DNA from: Bacteroidales bacterium
GTDB taxonomy: Bacteria > Bacteroidota > Bacteroidia > Bacteroidales > Bacteroidaceae
NCBI GenBank assembly: GCA_004555245.1
Contig: SFIS01000018.1
Coordinates: forward strand, 1 to 40,701
Direction: 5' to 3'
DNA length: 40,701 bases
The notes beneath the pieces were generated by a model. It saw only the letters and a program-made list of their open reading frames with translations. It was not told the DNA's origin and did not search any database. Below are positions 7,837 through 15,530 of the stretch, piece by piece. Position numbers and translations under genes: made by a program. The number at the start of each line of letters is the position of its first letter. Positions within the stretch are counted from its first letter, which is position 1.

Positions 7837-7852
7837 ATGCTACGCGTAGCAT
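7837..7852. repeat. Perfect 16-bp palindrome after pnp
   Basis: ATGCTACGCGTAGCAT is fully self-complementary and lies 10 bases beyond the pnp stop codon. It could be a dimeric protein-binding site or part of the pnp 3' end. No function is assigned. Confidence 0.6.
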
Positions 7853-7862
7853 CGGGAGCGTG

Positions 7863-10211
7863 TTAGAAATCAAACTTGTCGAGGACGTCGGTAAAGTCCT
7901 TCGGTGCCTCGTTGAAGGTCTGTGCCGTCTCGTCGTTCTGGGATTCCTGACGCGGGCGACGCTCTCCACGCTCAGGGCGCGGACGTCGTTCGCCACGCTC
8001 GGGACGAGGACGACGCTCTCCGCGCTCCGGGCGTTCGCCACGTTCCGGACGCGGGCGGCGCTCACGCTCCTGATAGCCTTCCGGCTTCTCGATGAGCACA
8101 CGGTGCGAGAGCTTGTACTTGCCGGTCTTCTGGTCGATGTCGATGAGCTTCACCTGAATCTTGTCGCCTTCCTTTATTCCCGCCTCTTCGACCGTCTCGA
8201 GGCGTTTCCAGTCAATCTCCGAGATGTGGAGCAGCCCGTCCTTGCCCGGGAGAATCTCCACGAAGCATCCGTAAGGCATGATGGAGCGCACGGTGCCGTC
8301 GTATATCTCGCCTATTTCGGGTATAGCGACGATGGCCTTGATTTTTGCTATTGCGGCGTCGATAGAAGCCTTGTCAGGCGCAGAGACCTGTACGTGTCCT
8401 ACGCCGTCCGCCTCGTCGATGGTGATGACAGAACCGGTATCTTCCTGCATCTGCTGTATGATTTTTCCGCCCGGGCCGATGACAGCACCGATGAACTCCT
8501 TCGGGATGTCGAGCGCCACGATGCGCGGCACGTGCGGCTTGAGTTCTGGACGCGGCTCAGCGATGGTGTCGGTGATGCAGTTGAGGATATGCTCACGCCC
8601 AGCCTTAGCCTGTGCGAGAGCCTTCTCGAGAATCTCGTAAGACAGTCCGTCGCACTTGATGTCCATCTGTGTGGCGGTGAGACCGTCGCGTGTGCCCGTT
8701 GTCTTGAAGTCCATGTCGCCGAGGTGGTCCTCGTCGCCGAGGATGTCAGAGAGGACAGCATATTTCTCTTCGCCCGGGTTCTTGATAAGACCCATAGCGA
8801 TGCCCGACACGGGTTTCTTCATCGGCACGCCGGCATCCATGAGTGCGAGCGTTCCGGCACATACGGTAGCCATCGACGACGAACCGTTGGATTCGAGAAT
8901 CTGGCTTACGACACGCACGGTATAAGGGAAGTCAGCAGGAATCTGCCCCTTCAGTCCACGCCATGCGAGGTGTCCGTGGCCAATCTCGCGGCGTCCTACG
9001 CCACGCTGTGCCTTTGCCTCGCCGGTACAGAACGGCGGGAAGTTGTAGTGGAGGAGGAAGCGCATATAGCTCTTCTCCAGGACGTTGTCAACCATCTTCT
9101 CGTCCATCTTGTTGCCGAGGGTGACGGTAGTGAGCGACTGTGTCTCGCCACGTGTGAAGATAGACGAACCGTGAGGCATAGGCAGCGGACTCACCTCACA
9201 CCATATCGGGCGGATGTCCGTTGTCTTGCGTCCGTCGAGGCGCACGCCCTCGTCGAGGATGCAGCGGCGCATCGCGTCTTTCTCCACGTCATGATAGTAT
9301 TTGTCAACGAGTGCGAATTTCTCTTCCAGTTCATCTTCAGAGAGGTCGGTGTGTGCTGCGGCATACGCCTCCTTGAACTCTGTTGCGATAGCCTCGAACG
9401 CCTCGGCGCGCGCGTGCTTCTCGAGAGCCTGCTTCACCACGTCGTAGCACTTCTGGTAGCAGTCTGTCTTCACCTGCTCCTTCAGTTCGTCGTCGTTGAC
9501 CTCGTGGCAGTATTCGCGCTTGACGTCTGTGCCGAGCTCTTTCATCAGCTCTTCCTGCATCACGCACATAGGCTTGATGGCAGCGTGTGCGGCCTTGAGG
9601 GCCTCGAGGAGGTCAGCCTCCTGCACCTCTTTCATCTCTCCCTCCACCATCATGATATTGTCTTTCGTCGCACCGACCATGAGGTCCATGTCGGCGTGCT
9701 TCATCTGCTCGAAGGTAGGGTTGATGACAAACTCTCCGTTGACGCGTGCCACACGCACCTCGGAGATGGGGAACTCGAACGGTATGTCAGAGCAAGCGAG
9801 AGCGCAGCTGGCAGCGAAGCCTGCGAGCGCGTCGGGCTGGTCAACACCGTCAGCCGAGAAAAGTATGACATTCACATATACCTCAGCATGGAAGTCGCTT
9901 GGGAAGAGCGGACGGAGGGCGCGGTCAACGAGACGGCATACGAGAATCTCGTCGTCGCTGGCTTTTCCCTCACGCTTTGTGAAACCGCCCGGGAAGCGTC
10001 CGGCAGCGGCATACTGCTCTCTGTACTCTACCTGCAGAGGCATGAAATCTGTTCCTGGTACTGCATCTTTTGCGGCGCAGACTGTAGCGAGAAGGACAGT
10101 GTTGCCCATACGGAGTGTACAAGAGCCGTCAGCCTGCTTCGCCAATTTTCCTGTCTCGATGGTTATCTGACGTCCGTCAGGCAGCGAGACTGTTTTTGTA
10201 ATTACATTCAT
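7863..10211 (-). CDS. pnp: Polyribonucleotide nucleotidyltransferase (PNPase)
   Basis: The 782-residue product is a 3'-5' phosphorolytic exoribonuclease of mRNA decay, normally a trimer. Two RNase PH-like domains flank a helical linker. FTKREGK and the GTRDGLT region are typical. A KH domain with FIGAVIGPGGKIIQQM is followed by an S1 domain beginning GEIYDGTVRSIMPYGC. From about 711 a long disordered tail follows, with repeated RRPRPERGE units (about 715-757) and an acidic end. Such an Arg/Gly/Glu-rich tail is much longer than in E. coli PNPase and may add RNA binding. I chose ATG 10209-10211 because family homology begins at MNVITKTV. A promoter-like motif lies about 130 bases upstream. No rpsO gene adjoins it, unlike in many bacteria. 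Confidence 0.96.
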   Translation of the reverse strand: MNVITKTVSLPDGRQITIETGKLAKQADGSCTLRMGNTVLLATVCAAKDAVPGTDFMPLQVEYREQYAAAGRFPGGFTKREGKASDDEILVCRLVDRALRPLFPSDFHAEVYVNVILFSADGVDQPDALAGFAASCALACSDIPFEFPISEVRVARVNGEFVINPTFEQMKHADMDLMVGATKDNIMMVEGEMKEVQEADLLEALKAAHAAIKPMCVMQEELMKELGTDVKREYCHEVNDDELKEQVKTDCYQKCYDVVKQALEKHARAEAFEAIATEFKEAYAAAHTDLSEDELEEKFALVDKYYHDVEKDAMRRCILDEGVRLDGRKTTDIRPIWCEVSPLPMPHGSSIFTRGETQSLTTVTLGNKMDEKMVDNVLEKSYMRFLLHYNFPPFCTGEAKAQRGVGRREIGHGHLAWRGLKGQIPADFPYTVRVVSQILESNGSSSMATVCAGTLALMDAGVPMKKPVSGIAMGLIKNPGEEKYAVLSDILGDEDHLGDMDFKTTGTRDGLTATQMDIKCDGLSYEILEKALAQAKAGREHILNCITDTIAEPRPELKPHVPRIVALDIPKEFIGAVIGPGGKIIQQMQEDTGSVITIDEADGVGHVQVSAPDKASIDAAIAKIKAIVAIPEIGEIYDGTVRSIMPYGCFVEILPGKDGLLHISEIDWKRLETVEEAGIKEGDKIQVKLIDIDQKTGKYKLSHRVLIEKPEGYQERERRPRPERGERPERGERRPRPERGERRPRPERGERRPRQESQNDETAQTFNEAPKDFTDVLDKFDF

Positions 10212-10342
10212 TTTGTGATAAAAAAAACATCTAAAAAGGTGGGACACGATGCCGACGGCTCACAGCACGACGCTGTATGCGTAAAACCGGCATTGTCTCG
10301 CCTTGTTCATAAAAACATCTGTATTAAAATTATAATTTTATG

Positions 10343-10373
10343 CAAATGTACTCAATTTAAAAGAGGTCTGAAA
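10343..10373 (-). promoter_or_regulatory. Putative pnp promoter
   Basis: On the minus strand TACATTTG (10343-10350) matches the TAnnTTTG -7 element. A TTTC (10370-10373) stands in the -33 position with 19-base spacing. Transcription would start near 10336, giving a leader of about 125 bases that contains small GC hairpins around 10246-10290. Confidence 0.6.
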
Positions 10374-10448
10374 ATAAAAGGGGTTTTTGCGGCAAAGAAT
10401 TATGTTTTATTAACGTGGGGAGGGAGAGCACGCGGGTGGAGCACGGGA

Positions 10449-10487
10449 GGAGCGCGCCTGCCGAGCAGGCGCGAACAGGACAAGCGG
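10449..10487 (-). repeat. REP-like element, copy 4
   Basis: GGAG (10449-10452) precedes the perfect hairpin with arms CGCGCCTGC (10453-10461) and GCAGGCGCG (10465-10473) and loop CGA. The tail GAACAGGACAAGCGGG is short, with no tandem array. Unlike copies 1-3 it lies upstream of the putative pnp promoter, so it would not be in the pnp leader. Confidence 0.88.
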
Positions 10488-10644
10488 GAGTGCCACGAAT
10501 TGTGATTTCAAACTCGCGAGAGACGAAAAAAAACGGACGGGGAGGATGACGGCGCGATTTACGCGCTGTATTTCGTGTTTTGCGTAAGTCGCTGAGTGTG
10601 TGGGGTATAGAGAAACAGGGAGCGAAAAACGGGCTGTTTGGGAC

Positions 10645-10754
10645 TGTAAGATTGACTATTTTGGCGTGTAAGATTGACTATTTTGGCGTGTAAGACAGAC
10701 TGTTTTGGAGCGCAAGATTGACTGTTTTGGAGCGCAAGATTGACTGTTTTGGCG
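10645..10754. repeat. Five tandem 22-bp repeats
   Basis: Five head-to-tail units of exactly 22 bases occupy 10645-10666, 10667-10688, 10689-10710, 10711-10732 and 10733-10754. The consensus is near TGTAAGATTGACTATTTTGG plus CG. Degenerate copies flank both ends (about 10623-10644 and 10755-10776). The period equals about two helical turns, so each unit faces the same side of the DNA, as in iteron-like protein-binding arrays. There are no spacers, so it is not CRISPR. It lies in the gap between the GLUG lipoprotein gene and pnp. Confidence 0.9.
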
Positions 10755-10788
10755 TGCGGGACGGTGTTTTTGTGACGGGAAAGCATGA

Positions 10789-10823
10789 AAAAACGGGCTT
10801 CAGATGGTCTGAAACCCGTTTTT
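10789..10823 (-). terminator. Intrinsic terminator after the GLUG lipoprotein gene
   Basis: Arms AAAAACGGG (10789-10797) and CCCGTTTTT (10815-10823) enclose an inner TTCAGA/TCTGAA stem with loop TGG, separated by one mismatch. The A and T tracts make it work in either direction. It fits termination of minus-strand transcription about 280 bases past the lipoprotein stop. Confidence 0.75.
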
Positions 10824-10872
10824 GAAATGTTAAATTCAAGATTTTCTGTTGTCAAGATTTTTCGCACCGAAG

Positions 10873-11090
10873 CGCGCCAGCCGAGCTGGCGCGAACAGGA
10901 CAGACAAGGGCAGGACAGACAGGACTGGCAGGCGGGACGGAGCAGGCCGAGCGGGCGCGAACAGGACAGACAAGGGCAGACCAGACAGGACTGGCAGGGC
11001 AGGCAAGACAGGACGGACTGGCAGCACGCCAGCCGAGCTGGCGCGAACAGGACAGACCGGAAAACCCGGAACACCCGGAACACCCGGAGG
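10873..11090 (-). repeat. Cluster of three REP-like elements, copies 5-7
   Basis: Copy 5 has arms CGCGCCAGC (10873-10881) and GCTGGCGCG (10885-10893) with loop CGA. Copy 6 keeps GGAG (10939-10942), the CGA loop and right arm GCGGGCGCG (10951-10959) but its left arm is shortened. Copy 7 has arms CACGCCAGC (11025-11033) and GCTGGCGCG (11037-11045). Each carries a GAACAGGACAGAC tail. The tails of copies 5 and 6 are near-identical for about 45 bases with a 66-base offset, suggesting local duplication. The last tail ends in CCCGGAACA-type repeats. The cluster is downstream of the GLUG lipoprotein gene, not upstream of a start codon. Confidence 0.85.
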
Positions 11091-11102
11091 GGAAGCTACG
11101 GC

Positions 11103-12587
11103 CTACTGTCCGGAGAGTGTGGGATAGACGGGCGAGCCTCCGTTCCATGAGCCGGAGGAAGCCCACGGCGCGCCGAATGTCGGCCATGCCGTCTCGCTGA
11201 ACTTCTGCACCGCACCGTTGCAGTTTTCCGTGTCGGGCGTGGCGTCGCTGTCTGTCCAGCAGTCGATAATCTCCGCACGTTTGCTGACTTCGTTGTTCAT
11301 GACGAAATGCTGGCTACCGAAGAGCTGCAGTGAGGGAGAGGATGGCGAGGTGAGGAAATAGCAGTGCTCAATCCTGTTGAAGAAGACGGAGTTGCTTACC
11401 AAGCCCGCCTTGAAGCTCTTCTTTCCCTCGGGACATTCGATGATGCCGTCGCTGTATGAGTTTGTGATGTGCGCACACATCGCGTATGCCGCTATTCCGG
11501 CGAGATACGCATACTGTTTTCCAGCGAAGGATGTTATCTTTCCGCTGTTGCGGCACTGATCGATGAGAGCTGCGAGGTATGGTTTGTTGTTTTCAAGAAA
11601 CTCGTCGAAGTCTCCTGAGCCGGCTTCACCAGGCTGCTGGTAGATTTGCAAGAGGGATGTGCCGCCCAATATTCCGCCGGCACATCTCGGGCTGATGACG
11701 GTGCCGGTGTTTGTGCAGCGTGTGATGCTGAGCATATATGGCGAGTCGCCGTCTTGTGCGAAGTTGTCGTCGAGCCATCCGCAGATGCCTCCGCAGTAGG
11801 ATGCTTGCAGGTTGCCGCTGTTACGGCAGTTCTCGAAGATGTAGCCCTTTGTGGCATAGTCAGGCTGTGTCATACGTCCGCAGATGCCTCCAGCATACGC
11901 GGCGTAGATAAGAGATTCGGCGCAGGCAGCGTTCTCGCAGTCGCGGAAGACGGCACTTGTGTTTGCTTTTCCGCAGATGCCACCCACCGCCTCGGAGTAG
12001 AATTCACCGTTGCGCTCGAGATGCTCGATTGTCCCTTCCGCCTTGCATGACGTGAACGTCGAGGCATTGGCTACGCCTGCTATCATGGCGCAGTTTTCGT
12101 ATGCGGCAGAGATGTCACCCTCGACGGTGAGGTTGCTGACGGTGGCGTTGTGCAGGAACCCGAACAGTCCGACGTTCTCGCCCTTCCATCGTTTGATGCT
12201 CATGCCCCTTACGGCATGTCCCCCTCCGTCGAAAGTGCCGCGGAACGAGAGGCGCATGCTTATGCCTATCGGGGTCCATTCGAATCCAGAGAGTGTGATG
12301 TCGTTTGAGAGGCGGAATGCCTTGCCTTCGTAGTTGGAGATACCCGCATTGACGTTAGAGGCGAGTTGTGCGAGATGTTGCGGAGAGGCTATGATATATG
12401 GAGAGGCGGCAGTGCCCTCGCCACCGCCGAAAGTCTCGTCGGCAGAGGTTGGCGCAGGGAGGTTGCCCCTCCAGTCTTCAACAAGAGGGTCATAGTCCTT
12501 GCAGGACGTGAGGCATAGACACAGCAGAGAGAGGAAGATGAGTGTGATGCGTGCGGGGAATGTGGCAGTAGGATGGTTCATGTTCAT
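11103..12587 (-). CDS. GLUG-motif surface lipoprotein
   Basis: The 494-residue product begins with a lipoprotein signal: a basic start, a hydrophobic stretch and the lipobox LTSC with Cys29, followed by KDYD. The remainder is rich in Gly, Asn, Ser and Cys. It shows repeated GLUG-like turns, for example VGLFGFL, VGGICGK, AGGICGRM, CGGICGWL and AGGILGG. These repeats usually form a parallel beta-helix in cell-surface adhesin-like proteins of Bacteroidetes. A role in attachment or ligand binding is inferred from the family only. An alternative ATG two codons downstream would also work. It starts 56 bases after the lpdA stop, so it may be read through from the glycine cleavage operon, though its function appears unrelated. 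Confidence 0.8.
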   Translation of the reverse strand: MNMNHPTATFPARITLIFLSLLCLCLTSCKDYDPLVEDWRGNLPAPTSADETFGGGEGTAASPYIIASPQHLAQLASNVNAGISNYEGKAFRLSNDITLSGFEWTPIGISMRLSFRGTFDGGGHAVRGMSIKRWKGENVGLFGFLHNATVSNLTVEGDISAAYENCAMIAGVANASTFTSCKAEGTIEHLERNGEFYSEAVGGICGKANTSAVFRDCENAACAESLIYAAYAGGICGRMTQPDYATKGYIFENCRNSGNLQASYCGGICGWLDDNFAQDGDSPYMLSITRCTNTGTVISPRCAGGILGGTSLLQIYQQPGEAGSGDFDEFLENNKPYLAALIDQCRNSGKITSFAGKQYAYLAGIAAYAMCAHITNSYSDGIIECPEGKKSFKAGLVSNSVFFNRIEHCYFLTSPSSPSLQLFGSQHFVMNNEVSKRAEIIDCWTDSDATPDTENCNGAVQKFSETAWPTFGAPWASSGSWNGGSPVYPTLSGQ

Positions 12588-12643
12588 GAGGATTGGGTTT
12601 TACTAATGCGCATGAGCGTAAGTCTAAGCGCGGGTGGTTGACA

Positions 12644-13978
12644 TCACTCGGCGGCGGCGTAGAGCACCTCGCTGAGTGTGGGATGGATATGTATCATGTC
12701 ATGGAGCTGTGCGATTGTCGTGTCTTTGCACATGAGGGCGCTGACCTCCTGCACGAGGTCGGCGGCGTGTGCGCCGAAGACGTGACAGCCGATGATGCGC
12801 CCAGTGTCGGCGTCGCAGAGCAGCTTCAGCAGCCCCTCCGTCTCGTTCATGGCGAGAGCCTTGCCGTTGGCGCGGTAGAACGCCTTTCGGCATACGTACT
12901 GCACGCCGTTCTCCCGGCACCAGTCTTCGCTGACACCCACACTGCCTGCCTCGGGCAGCGTGAAGACGGCGGAGGGCATGATGTCGAAGCGGATGTCGTC
13001 TGTCAAGCCGAGGATATGGTTGACTGCGCGGAAGCCCTGCATCGTGGCGGCATGGGCGAGCATGCACCTGCCGTTGACATCACCGATGGCGTAGATGCCC
13101 GGCACGGAGGTCTGCATATTGTCATCGACGGTGATGCCAGCCTTCCCACATTCTATGCCGAGGGCCTCGAGGTTCAGGCTGTCGGTGTTCGGCGCGCGTC
13201 CCGTAGCGACGAGCACCATATCAGCATCGACATGCTGGTCCTTGTTCTTCTTCGAGAAGACGACCTTCAACGACCAGTCGGCGTTCTGTTCTATCGCCTT
13301 CACCGCACTCTGCATAAAGAACTCCGCCTTCACCTGCTTGCGCAGGCGTTTCGCGATGTCGCTGTCAAGTACTGGCAGGCACTCTTTCAGGAACTCCACC
13401 ACCGTCACTTCCGTGCCGAAGCGGCTGAAGCACGATGCGAACTCCATGCCTATGACGCCCGCCCCGATGATGCAGAGGCGGCGCGGCGGCTGTGAGATGT
13501 CGAGCAGTTCTGTCGAGGTGACGACGCCGGGGAGGTCGATGCCCGGAACGGGTATAAGCCTCGGACCGGAGCCCGTGGCGATGATGATGTTCTGTGCGGT
13601 GTAGGTGTCTTCGCCGACGCGCACGGTGTGTGCGTCAACGAATGACGCCTCGCCGCGGACGAATGTTATCCCCGGCTGCGCCATGAGGCTCTCGACGGCA
13701 GAGCGCAGCTGCGCCACGACAGCGTCCTTGCGTGCCTTCACCTTGGCATAGTCGAAAGAGAAGGAGAGGTGGTCGATGCCGTAGGCGGCGGCATCGGCGA
13801 GGGTGGAGAGGACGTCGGCGTGGCGGCAGAGCGTCTTGGTGGGGATGCAGCCGCAGTTGAGGCAGGTGCCTCCAGCGTCGCCGCGCTCGATGACGGTGAC
13901 CGTCTTGCCGTGGCGCGCCGCATATCCGGCAGCCTTGTAGCCGCCCGGGCCGCTGCCGATGATGATGATGTCTGTCAT
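12644..13978 (-). CDS. lpdA: Dihydrolipoyl dehydrogenase (E3 / L protein)
   Basis: The 444-residue FAD enzyme reoxidises dihydrolipoyl groups with NAD+. The FAD-binding GSGPGGYKAAG is at 8-18 and the redox-active disulfide lies in GGTCLNCGCIPTK (Cys39 and Cys44). An extra Cys42 replaces the usual Val, which is uncommon. The NAD-binding GAGVIGMEF and the second FAD motif around YAIGDV follow. HIHPTLSE near the C-terminus supplies the catalytic His-Glu pair from the partner subunit. Its place after gcvPB indicates service as the L protein of glycine cleavage, and it could also serve 2-oxoacid dehydrogenases. Confidence 0.94.
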   Translation of the reverse strand: MTDIIIIGSGPGGYKAAGYAARHGKTVTVIERGDAGGTCLNCGCIPTKTLCRHADVLSTLADAAAYGIDHLSFSFDYAKVKARKDAVVAQLRSAVESLMAQPGITFVRGEASFVDAHTVRVGEDTYTAQNIIIATGSGPRLIPVPGIDLPGVVTSTELLDISQPPRRLCIIGAGVIGMEFASCFSRFGTEVTVVEFLKECLPVLDSDIAKRLRKQVKAEFFMQSAVKAIEQNADWSLKVVFSKKNKDQHVDADMVLVATGRAPNTDSLNLEALGIECGKAGITVDDNMQTSVPGIYAIGDVNGRCMLAHAATMQGFRAVNHILGLTDDIRFDIMPSAVFTLPEAGSVGVSEDWCRENGVQYVCRKAFYRANGKALAMNETEGLLKLLCDADTGRIIGCHVFGAHAADLVQEVSALMCKDTTIAQLHDMIHIHPTLSEVLYAAAE

Positions 13979-14001
13979 TGTTGTCTTTTGAGGTTGGCGA
14001 G

Positions 14002-14055
14002 AAGAACGATAAGAACGTTAAGAACGAAAGGAACGTGCTTAACGTCAGGAACGAG
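14002..14055. repeat. 9-bp tandem repeat between gcvPB and lpdA
   Basis: Six 9-base units run AAGAACGAT, AAGAACGTT, AAGAACGAA, AGGAACGTG, CTTAACGTC and AGGAACGAG. The last two reach into the 3' end of gcvPB, whose stop codon lies at 14045-14047. In gene sense the array is a pyrimidine-rich CGTTCTT repeat about 24 bases upstream of the lpdA start. Confidence 0.8.
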
Positions 14056-15526
14056 CTTCATTGAGAAGCTGCCGGTAGGTCAGCACCGGATGTTTCGCGG
14101 CTAGGACATCGTCAACGCGTGAGATAGGCGTGTTGTGCGGCGCGGCGTGTAGCGTCTCCGGCTCTGTCGCCGCCTCGTGTGCTATGCTGCGCATGATGTC
14201 TATGAAGGCGTCGATGGTCTCCTTGCTCTCGTTCTCCGTCGGTTCGATCATCAGACTCTCGTGGAAGAGGAGCGGGAAATAGATTGTCGGGGCGTGGAAG
14301 CCGTAGTCGAGGAGGCGCTTCGCGATGTCCATCGTCGTGATGCCGGTGGATTTGTCGCGCAGGCCGTTGAAGACGAACTCATGCTTGCACAGCCCTTCGA
14401 CGGGCAGCTCGTAGAGGTCTTTCAGCCGTTCCTTGATATAGTTGGCGTTGAGCGTGGCGAGCGGTCCCACCATGCGTATGTTCTCGCGCCCGAGCGTGAG
14501 GATATAGGTATATGCGCGCAGGGCGACGAGGAAATTGCCGGTGAAGGCACTGACGGCACCGAGGGTGTCAGGAGAGCCTGTGTCGATGTCGAGGCTGCCG
14601 TCGGCGTTCTCCACCACCCGCGGCACGGGGAGGAAAGGCTCGAGACCCTTGCGCACACCCACGGGGCCGGAGCCGGGACCGCCGCCGCCATGAGGGGTGG
14701 AGAAGGTCTTGTGGAGATTGATGTGCATGACATCGAAGCCCATATCAGCCGGACGCGAGACGCCGAGCATCGGGTTGAGGTTCGCGCCGTCGTAGTACAT
14801 CAGTCCGCCGCAGTCGTGGACGAGTTGGGTTATCTCCGGTATCTCGCGCTCGAAGAGTCCGAGGGTGTTGGGGTTGGTCATCATCATCGCCGCGATGTCG
14901 TCGCCGAGCAGCGGCTTGAGGTCAGCGACATCGACGAGGCCGTCGGCGGTGCTCTTCACCTCGACAACCTCCAGTCCGCAGACAGCGGCGGAGGCGGGGT
15001 TGGTGCCGTGAGCGGAATCGGGCACGATGACCTTGATGCGCTTTGCGTCGCCGCGGCTCTGGTGGTAGGCGCGGATGACCATCAGTCCCGTCAGCTCGCC
15101 GTGAGCCCCGGCGAAGGGGTTGAGGGTGAACTCAGCCATGCCCGTCAGGGCGCAGAGCGACTTCTCCAAGCCGCGATAGACGGCGAGCGCGCCCTGCACG
15201 GTGGCGGCAGGCTGCAGCGGATGGAGCGAGGTGAAGGCGGGCAGGGATGCCATCTCCTCGTTGATGACGGGGTTGTATTTCATCGTGCAGCTGCCAAGAG
15301 GGTAGAAGCCGTTGTTGACGCCGAAGTTGTTGGCACTGTGGTTGGTATAGTGTCTGACGACGGTGAGCTCGTCACACTCGGGCAGATCGGCATCGGCAGA
15401 ACGCCGCAGGGCGCCGGGGATGGAATCGACTGTATATTCCGGGAACTCTGACTGCGGGAAGGAGTAGGCACGTCGTCCGGGCTGTGAGAGTTCGAAAATG
15501 AGATTGCCGTATAGTCTGTTGTTCAT
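14045..15526 (-). CDS. gcvPB: Glycine dehydrogenase (decarboxylating) subunit 2
   Basis: The 493-residue protein is the C-terminal half of the split P protein. With GcvPA it decarboxylates glycine and passes the aminomethyl group to lipoyl-GcvH. The pyridoxal-phosphate lysine is Lys273 in HINLHKTFSTPHGGGGPG. HSANNFGVNNGFYPLGSCTM near the N-terminus and DSAHGTNPASA (170-180) are typical of this subunit. Its ATG lies four bases after the gcvPA stop, consistent with coupled translation. Split GcvP is common in Firmicutes and Thermotoga; many Bacteroides have a single-chain GcvP. Confidence 0.95.
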   Translation of the reverse strand: MNNRLYGNLIFELSQPGRRAYSFPQSEFPEYTVDSIPGALRRSADADLPECDELTVVRHYTNHSANNFGVNNGFYPLGSCTMKYNPVINEEMASLPAFTSLHPLQPAATVQGALAVYRGLEKSLCALTGMAEFTLNPFAGAHGELTGLMVIRAYHQSRGDAKRIKVIVPDSAHGTNPASAAVCGLEVVEVKSTADGLVDVADLKPLLGDDIAAMMMTNPNTLGLFEREIPEITQLVHDCGGLMYYDGANLNPMLGVSRPADMGFDVMHINLHKTFSTPHGGGGPGSGPVGVRKGLEPFLPVPRVVENADGSLDIDTGSPDTLGAVSAFTGNFLVALRAYTYILTLGRENIRMVGPLATLNANYIKERLKDLYELPVEGLCKHEFVFNGLRDKSTGITTMDIAKRLLDYGFHAPTIYFPLLFHESLMIEPTENESKETIDAFIDIMRSIAHEAATEPETLHAAPHNTPISRVDDVLAAKHPVLTYRQLLNEARS

Positions 15527-15530
15527 TGCG

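Noticed and set aside
7542..10505. Long plus-strand open frame (987 codons) antisense to pnp and the 5' end of the ATPase gene
   Set aside because: The opposite strand encodes clear PNPase and ATPase. GC-rich third positions leave the antisense frame open. The translation has no recognisable domain.
10645..10754. CRISPR array
   Set aside because: The 22-bp repeats abut directly, there are no spacers and no cas gene is present.
10559..11083. Minus-strand 174-codon frame through the 22-bp repeats and REP-like cluster
   Set aside because: It is composed entirely of repeat DNA with a period not divisible by three and of a terminator hairpin. It is not a plausible protein.
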